NCBI GenBank assembly: GCA_017550405.1
Contig: JAFZPH010000042.1
Location: 1-64,000, forward strand
Source of the DNA: Bacteroidales bacterium
Lineage (GTDB): Bacteria > Bacteroidota > Bacteroidia > Bacteroidales > P3
Reading direction: 5' to 3'
Length of the DNA stretch: 64,000 nucleotides
Position 1 is the first letter of the stretch. The number at the start of each line of letters is the position of its first letter. A program made the translations under genes and the position numbers. Under the pieces are notes generated by a model that did no database searches, was not told the DNA's origin, and saw only the letters and a program-made list of their open reading frames with translations. This document shows, in pieces, positions 60,976 through 64,000 of the stretch.

Positions 60976-63372
60976 ATGAAGAAGATTCTATTTGTGTTTT
61001 TAACCGTAATGATGGCACTTCCGGCCTTCAGCCAGTCGTGCTACTGGGTGTTCCTCACCGACAAGCAGGGCACCACCTTCGACCCCTACACCTATTTCGA
61101 CGCCAAAGCCATTGAGCGTTACAACCAATGCGGTGCCGACCTCTACGACATCAGCAACTACCCGCTCAACAACAGCTATGTGTCGCAAATCGACGCCATC
61201 GCCACCGAGGAGGTGGGTGCATCCCGCTGGCTCAACGCCGTTGCCGTCATGGCCACCCCTGAGCAGATGAGTCGCATCGAGCAGCTGCCCTTTGTCAGCA
61301 ACACCCGTCTCATTGCCTCCGAGATGCAGATTGCAGCCTACAAAGCCCTTTCCGAATATTCTGAAAATTCAGAATACTCAGAAAACTCTGAATTCCCCGC
61401 CAACCCCGAAACCCCGCTGCTCCTCCACAACCAGCTCATACGTATGGGCGGTAAAGAATTTGCCAAGCAGGGCATCGACGGCAAGGGTGTCCGCATTGCC
61501 GTCTTCGACGGTGGTTTCCCTAAAGTCAACACCCATCAGGCGTTCAAGCACCTGTTCGACAACCACCAAATCATCAAGACCTGGAACTTCTGTAACGACA
61601 AGGAGGATGTCTATGGCTGGAACAGCCACGGCACCATGACCCTCAGCTGTATCGCCGGTATCGCTTATTTCAATCAGAAGATAGGTCTCGCCACAGGGGC
61701 TGAGTTTCTCCTTGCCCGCACAGAGGTGGAGTTGGAGCCATTCAAAGAGGAAGTATGGTGGACACAGGCCATGGAATGGGCCGACAAAAACGGCGCCCAG
61801 ATTATCAGCAGCTCCCTCGGCTACGGCAAGGAACGCTATGAGGTATGGAATATGGACGGCACCTCCTATGTGGCCAAAGCCGGCAACATGGCAGCCCGCA
61901 AAGGCATATTGGTCTGCAACTCCGCAGGCAACGAGGCCACTACTTCCGCCTGGAAAACCATCATCACCCCCGCCGATGCCGACAGTGTCCTCTGCGTGGG
62001 AGGTATCGAAGCCGACCTCAAGCACTACCACCACATCTCCTTCAGCTCCTTCGGCCCCAGTGCAACAGGCAAGCTGAAACCCAATGTCTGTGCGTACGGT
62101 CATGCTCTTGCTGCCAGCCCCGCCGGCAACGAGAAATACGGTCAAGTCGATGGCACCTCCTTCTCCTGCCCCCTTGTGGCCGGTTTTGCCGCTTGCGCTC
62201 TGCAGGCCTGCCCTGGTCTCACCGCCATGCAGCTCTTCCACGAGATTGAGAAGTCCGCCGACCTCTACCCCTATTTCGACTATGCCTTCGGCTATGGTGT
62301 ACCCCAGGCCTCCTATTTCTGCAACAAAAGACAGAAAGCCGCTGCCCGTCCCTCGTTCCGTTTCGTCGAGAAAGACGATGTGGTCGAGCTTCATCTCCTC
62401 AACCCCGTTCTTCCTACCGAAATCAGCCGTCCCCTCTTCTGCAATGTGCAGAACGAGCAGGGCATCCTCGACGCCTATCGCCAAATCGAAATTGACAACA
62501 TGGACACCGCCTCCTGCATCACCTTCGACAAGAAGCAGCTCTACCGCCGCACCCTCAACGTCTGGTTCGACGGCTACACCGCCAGTTTCCGCCTCACCGA
62601 CGAGCAGAACAAGCGCCTCGCCGTCACCGGCTACAGCACCGACTTCTCCTACCAAATGAAGCCTGCCAAGTTCGACAACTTCAGCTATTCGTCCACGCTT
62701 AGCAAGCAGTGGAAGAAAGGCGACTGGTCCGATGTCACCTCTTTCGGCAACAGTGCCAAATGGCGCGGCGACTTTTATGTCCAGCTCGGCGATGTGATCC
62801 GCCTCTCCTCGCAGGAATACGAAATCGGGCTCTGGTCCCCCGTCTCGCGTATAGGCTTCCGCGTCATGCGCGCCCTCGCCAAACCCTACTGCATCGGTTT
62901 GGGTATCGAATACGGCAACACCCGCTACACCTTCGACCCTGAGCGTCGCCATCGTTTCGACAACCTTTTCGCTCTTCCCACCGCCAGTGTTGACCACAAA
63001 TACTACTACGTCGATGAGGTCTCCCTCGAGCTCTTCCAGCGTGTCCGCTTCGTCCCCGGTGGTCTGTTCGGCAAAGGTCTCAATTGGGATCTCGGTGCCT
63101 ACGCATCCCGCTGCTGGTACAGCTACCAAGTCGCCTACAAAAACATCCCTCATGCGTCAAAGGGCGAAGTGGAAATCAAAGACCCGCAGTATCAGGACAA
63201 CTACAAGTTCAACTTCGGTGTCACCACCCGCTTCTCCTACGATTGGATAGGCCTCTACCTCCGCTACCGCCTCACTGGCTTCGCCACCAGCTACGATTCC
63301 GACCCCACCAGCCCCACCGCCTTCAAGATGGATCTGCCCCGTTTCGAAGCCGGCATCCAACTTTGCTTCTAA
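60976..63372 (+). CDS. Subtilisin-like (S8) protease with C-terminal barrel-like region
   Basis: 798 residues. A signal peptide ends at FSQ. A propeptide-like region (20-120) is followed by a short in-frame tandem repeat (SEYSENSEYSENSEF), then the S8 domain: Asp178 (AVFDGGF), His218 (NSHGTM), Asn319 (SAGNEA) and Ser395 (GTSFSCP). After a linker, the last 230 residues have alternating aromatic strands (DFYVQLGDVIRLSS, IGLYLRYRLTGFATSY in outline) and end in FEAGIQLCF, an outer-membrane barrel-like ending with terminal Phe. No T9SS domain is present. It may be a protease anchored by its own barrel. That point is inferred from strand patterns only. Confidence 0.88.
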   Translation: MKKILFVFLTVMMALPAFSQSCYWVFLTDKQGTTFDPYTYFDAKAIERYNQCGADLYDISNYPLNNSYVSQIDAIATEEVGASRWLNAVAVMATPEQMSRIEQLPFVSNTRLIASEMQIAAYKALSEYSENSEYSENSEFPANPETPLLLHNQLIRMGGKEFAKQGIDGKGVRIAVFDGGFPKVNTHQAFKHLFDNHQIIKTWNFCNDKEDVYGWNSHGTMTLSCIAGIAYFNQKIGLATGAEFLLARTEVELEPFKEEVWWTQAMEWADKNGAQIISSSLGYGKERYEVWNMDGTSYVAKAGNMAARKGILVCNSAGNEATTSAWKTIITPADADSVLCVGGIEADLKHYHHISFSSFGPSATGKLKPNVCAYGHALAASPAGNEKYGQVDGTSFSCPLVAGFAACALQACPGLTAMQLFHEIEKSADLYPYFDYAFGYGVPQASYFCNKRQKAAARPSFRFVEKDDVVELHLLNPVLPTEISRPLFCNVQNEQGILDAYRQIEIDNMDTASCITFDKKQLYRRTLNVWFDGYTASFRLTDEQNKRLAVTGYSTDFSYQMKPAKFDNFSYSSTLSKQWKKGDWSDVTSFGNSAKWRGDFYVQLGDVIRLSSQEYEIGLWSPVSRIGFRVMRALAKPYCIGLGIEYGNTRYTFDPERRHRFDNLFALPTASVDHKYYYVDEVSLELFQRVRFVPGGLFGKGLNWDLGAYASRCWYSYQVAYKNIPHASKGEVEIKDPQYQDNYKFNFGVTTRFSYDWIGLYLRYRLTGFATSYDSDPTSPTAFKMDLPRFEAGIQLCF
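61351..61394 (+). repeat. In-frame GAATATTCTGAAAATTCA repeat in the subtilase gene
   Basis: About three imperfect units of 15-18 bp encode alternating SEYS/SENS between propeptide and catalytic domain. The stretch is far more AT-rich than the rest of the gene. Confidence 0.6.
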
Positions 63373-63407
63373 AGTATGACTACAAGATAAAATATGTCTT
63401 TCAGGTC

Positions 63408-63444
63408 GAAAAGGGTTAAGGTGTTAATGCACCTAGCCCTTTTC
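63408..63444 (+). terminator. Hairpin after the subtilase gene
   Basis: GAAAAGGG (63408-63415) pairs with CCCTTTTC (63437-63444), with AGGTG/CACCT inside. A T-run is absent, so termination is probable but not certain. Confidence 0.5.
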
Positions 63445-63550
63445 GGCATTTGTGTGACAAATCCACTGATTTCGAGAGCGGGAGCAGGATGACAATCCAT
63501 GGTTTTTGACTAATGCGAAAACAAAAACTTGCTATGTCGCTTGAATTTTG

Positions 63551-63558
63551 TATCTTTG
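63551..63558 (+). promoter_or_regulatory. -7 box of the urocanate hydratase gene
   Basis: TATCTTTG, 60 bases before the ATG at 63618. Confidence 0.6.
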
Positions 63559-63617
63559 CATTTTAAATTGGATATGAGAAATAGTTGCTCTCGATAATAA
63601 ATAAACAAATTAGTAAT

Positions 63618-64000
63618 ATGACACTCGAAGAATTCCAAAATGAATTGCGTCAGGGTATTCCCAATCCCCTGCCCGAACCGCAGCCTTATGACCCCACAGT
63701 GAACCATGCGCCCAAGCGCAAGGACATCCTCACGCCCGCGGAAAAGAAGCTGGCTATCCGCAACGCCCTCCGCTATTTCGACCCGAAGGACCACGCCATG
63801 CTGGCTCCTGAGTTTGCCGAGGAGTTGAAGACATACGGCCGCATCTATATGTACCGTCTGCGTCCTACCTACAAGATGTATGCCCGCCCCATCGATGAGT
63901 ATCCCGCCAAGTGCCGTCAGGCTGCCGCCATCATGCTGATGATTCAGAACAACCTGGACCCCGCAGTGGCACAGCATCCCCACGAGTTGATTACCTACGG
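63618..64000 (+). CDS. hutU: Urocanate hydratase, N-terminal part
   Basis: The first 127 residues are inside the window and the gene runs off the end. The sequence GIPNPLPEPQPYDP, APKRKDILTPAEKKLAIRNA, LRYFDPKDHAMLAPEFAEEL and MYRLRPTYKM is that of the urocanase form common in Bacteroidetes and other anaerobes. It hydrates urocanate to imidazolonepropionate in histidine breakdown. Other hut genes would be expected just downstream. Peptide and amino-acid use fits the secreted proteases in the window. Confidence 0.9.
   Translation, partial: MTLEEFQNELRQGIPNPLPEPQPYDPTVNHAPKRKDILTPAEKKLAIRNALRYFDPKDHAMLAPEFAEELKTYGRIYMYRLRPTYKMYARPIDEYPAKCRQAAAIMLMIQNNLDPAVAQHPHELITY

Overview
The window is a GC-moderate Bacteroidales chromosome segment from an anaerobe, probably a gut, rumen or oral relative of Porphyromonas or Prevotella; I cannot name the genus. 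Three things support this. Bacteroidetes-type -7 boxes (TAnnTTTG) recur in front of genes. At least seven proteins carry C-terminal type IX secretion (T9SS) sorting domains. Lineage gene orders and enzymes are present: DUF4271-hemD-rnpA-yidD, PorZ, and a flavodiiron/rubredoxin/rubrerythrin oxygen defence set. No rRNA, tRNA, complete insertion sequence, prophage or CRISPR array was seen.

Layout. 1-228 is the tail of a T9SS cargo protein, followed by about 690 bp of repeat-rich non-coding DNA. 920-5294 holds acetate kinase, a DUF1905 protein and a compact set of PqqD-like protein, HprK-like kinase, S26 peptidase/VanZ fusion and dolichol-phosphate-mannose-synthase-like glycosyltransferase. 5375-10042 holds a DPP-IV-like S9 peptidase, an AAA-type ATPase, a single-HKD phospholipase-D-like protein and a DnaQ-like exonuclease. 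10232-15602 (minus) is a tight run of a gingipain-type C25 protease, DUF4271, HemD, RnpA and YidD. 15812-31424 is two adjacent giant secreted adhesin-like proteins (2157 and 2869 residues) made of fibronectin III and other beta-sandwich modules. 31615-33935 is hisS and a coiled-coil envelope protein.

33936-37743 is an accessory, partly AT-rich region: repeat elements, rubrerythrin, a YafQ-type toxin-antitoxin pair, a strong structured small-RNA candidate, a small T9SS protein and a decayed reading frame. 37805-40415 (minus) is a four-gene oxygen-detoxification operon: flavodiiron protein, flavin reductase-rubredoxin fusion, rubredoxin and ferritin. 40632-47254 is lpxK, cutC, a transglutaminase-like lipoprotein and a T9SS fibronectin protein. 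47380-51099 (minus) is an ECF-type sigma factor, a putative anti-sigma membrane protein, two small exported proteins and a T9SS surface protein interrupted by a frameshift at a run of eight C. 51338-54262 is an M16 zinc protease. 54694-63372 is a repeat coiled-coil protein, gmk, mreC, mreD, porZ, recO and a subtilisin-like protease with a barrel-like C-terminal region. 63618 onward is urocanate hydratase, cut by the window edge.

The dominant theme is surface and secretion biology (T9SS cargo, PorZ, secreted proteases) plus oxygen tolerance. The least explained signals are: a 101-bp element present twice with terminal inverted repeats; a roughly 25-bp motif present five times, mostly beside transcription terminators; 11-bp-period repeats; the C8 tract in the surface protein; and the structured RNA at about 35766-35950.
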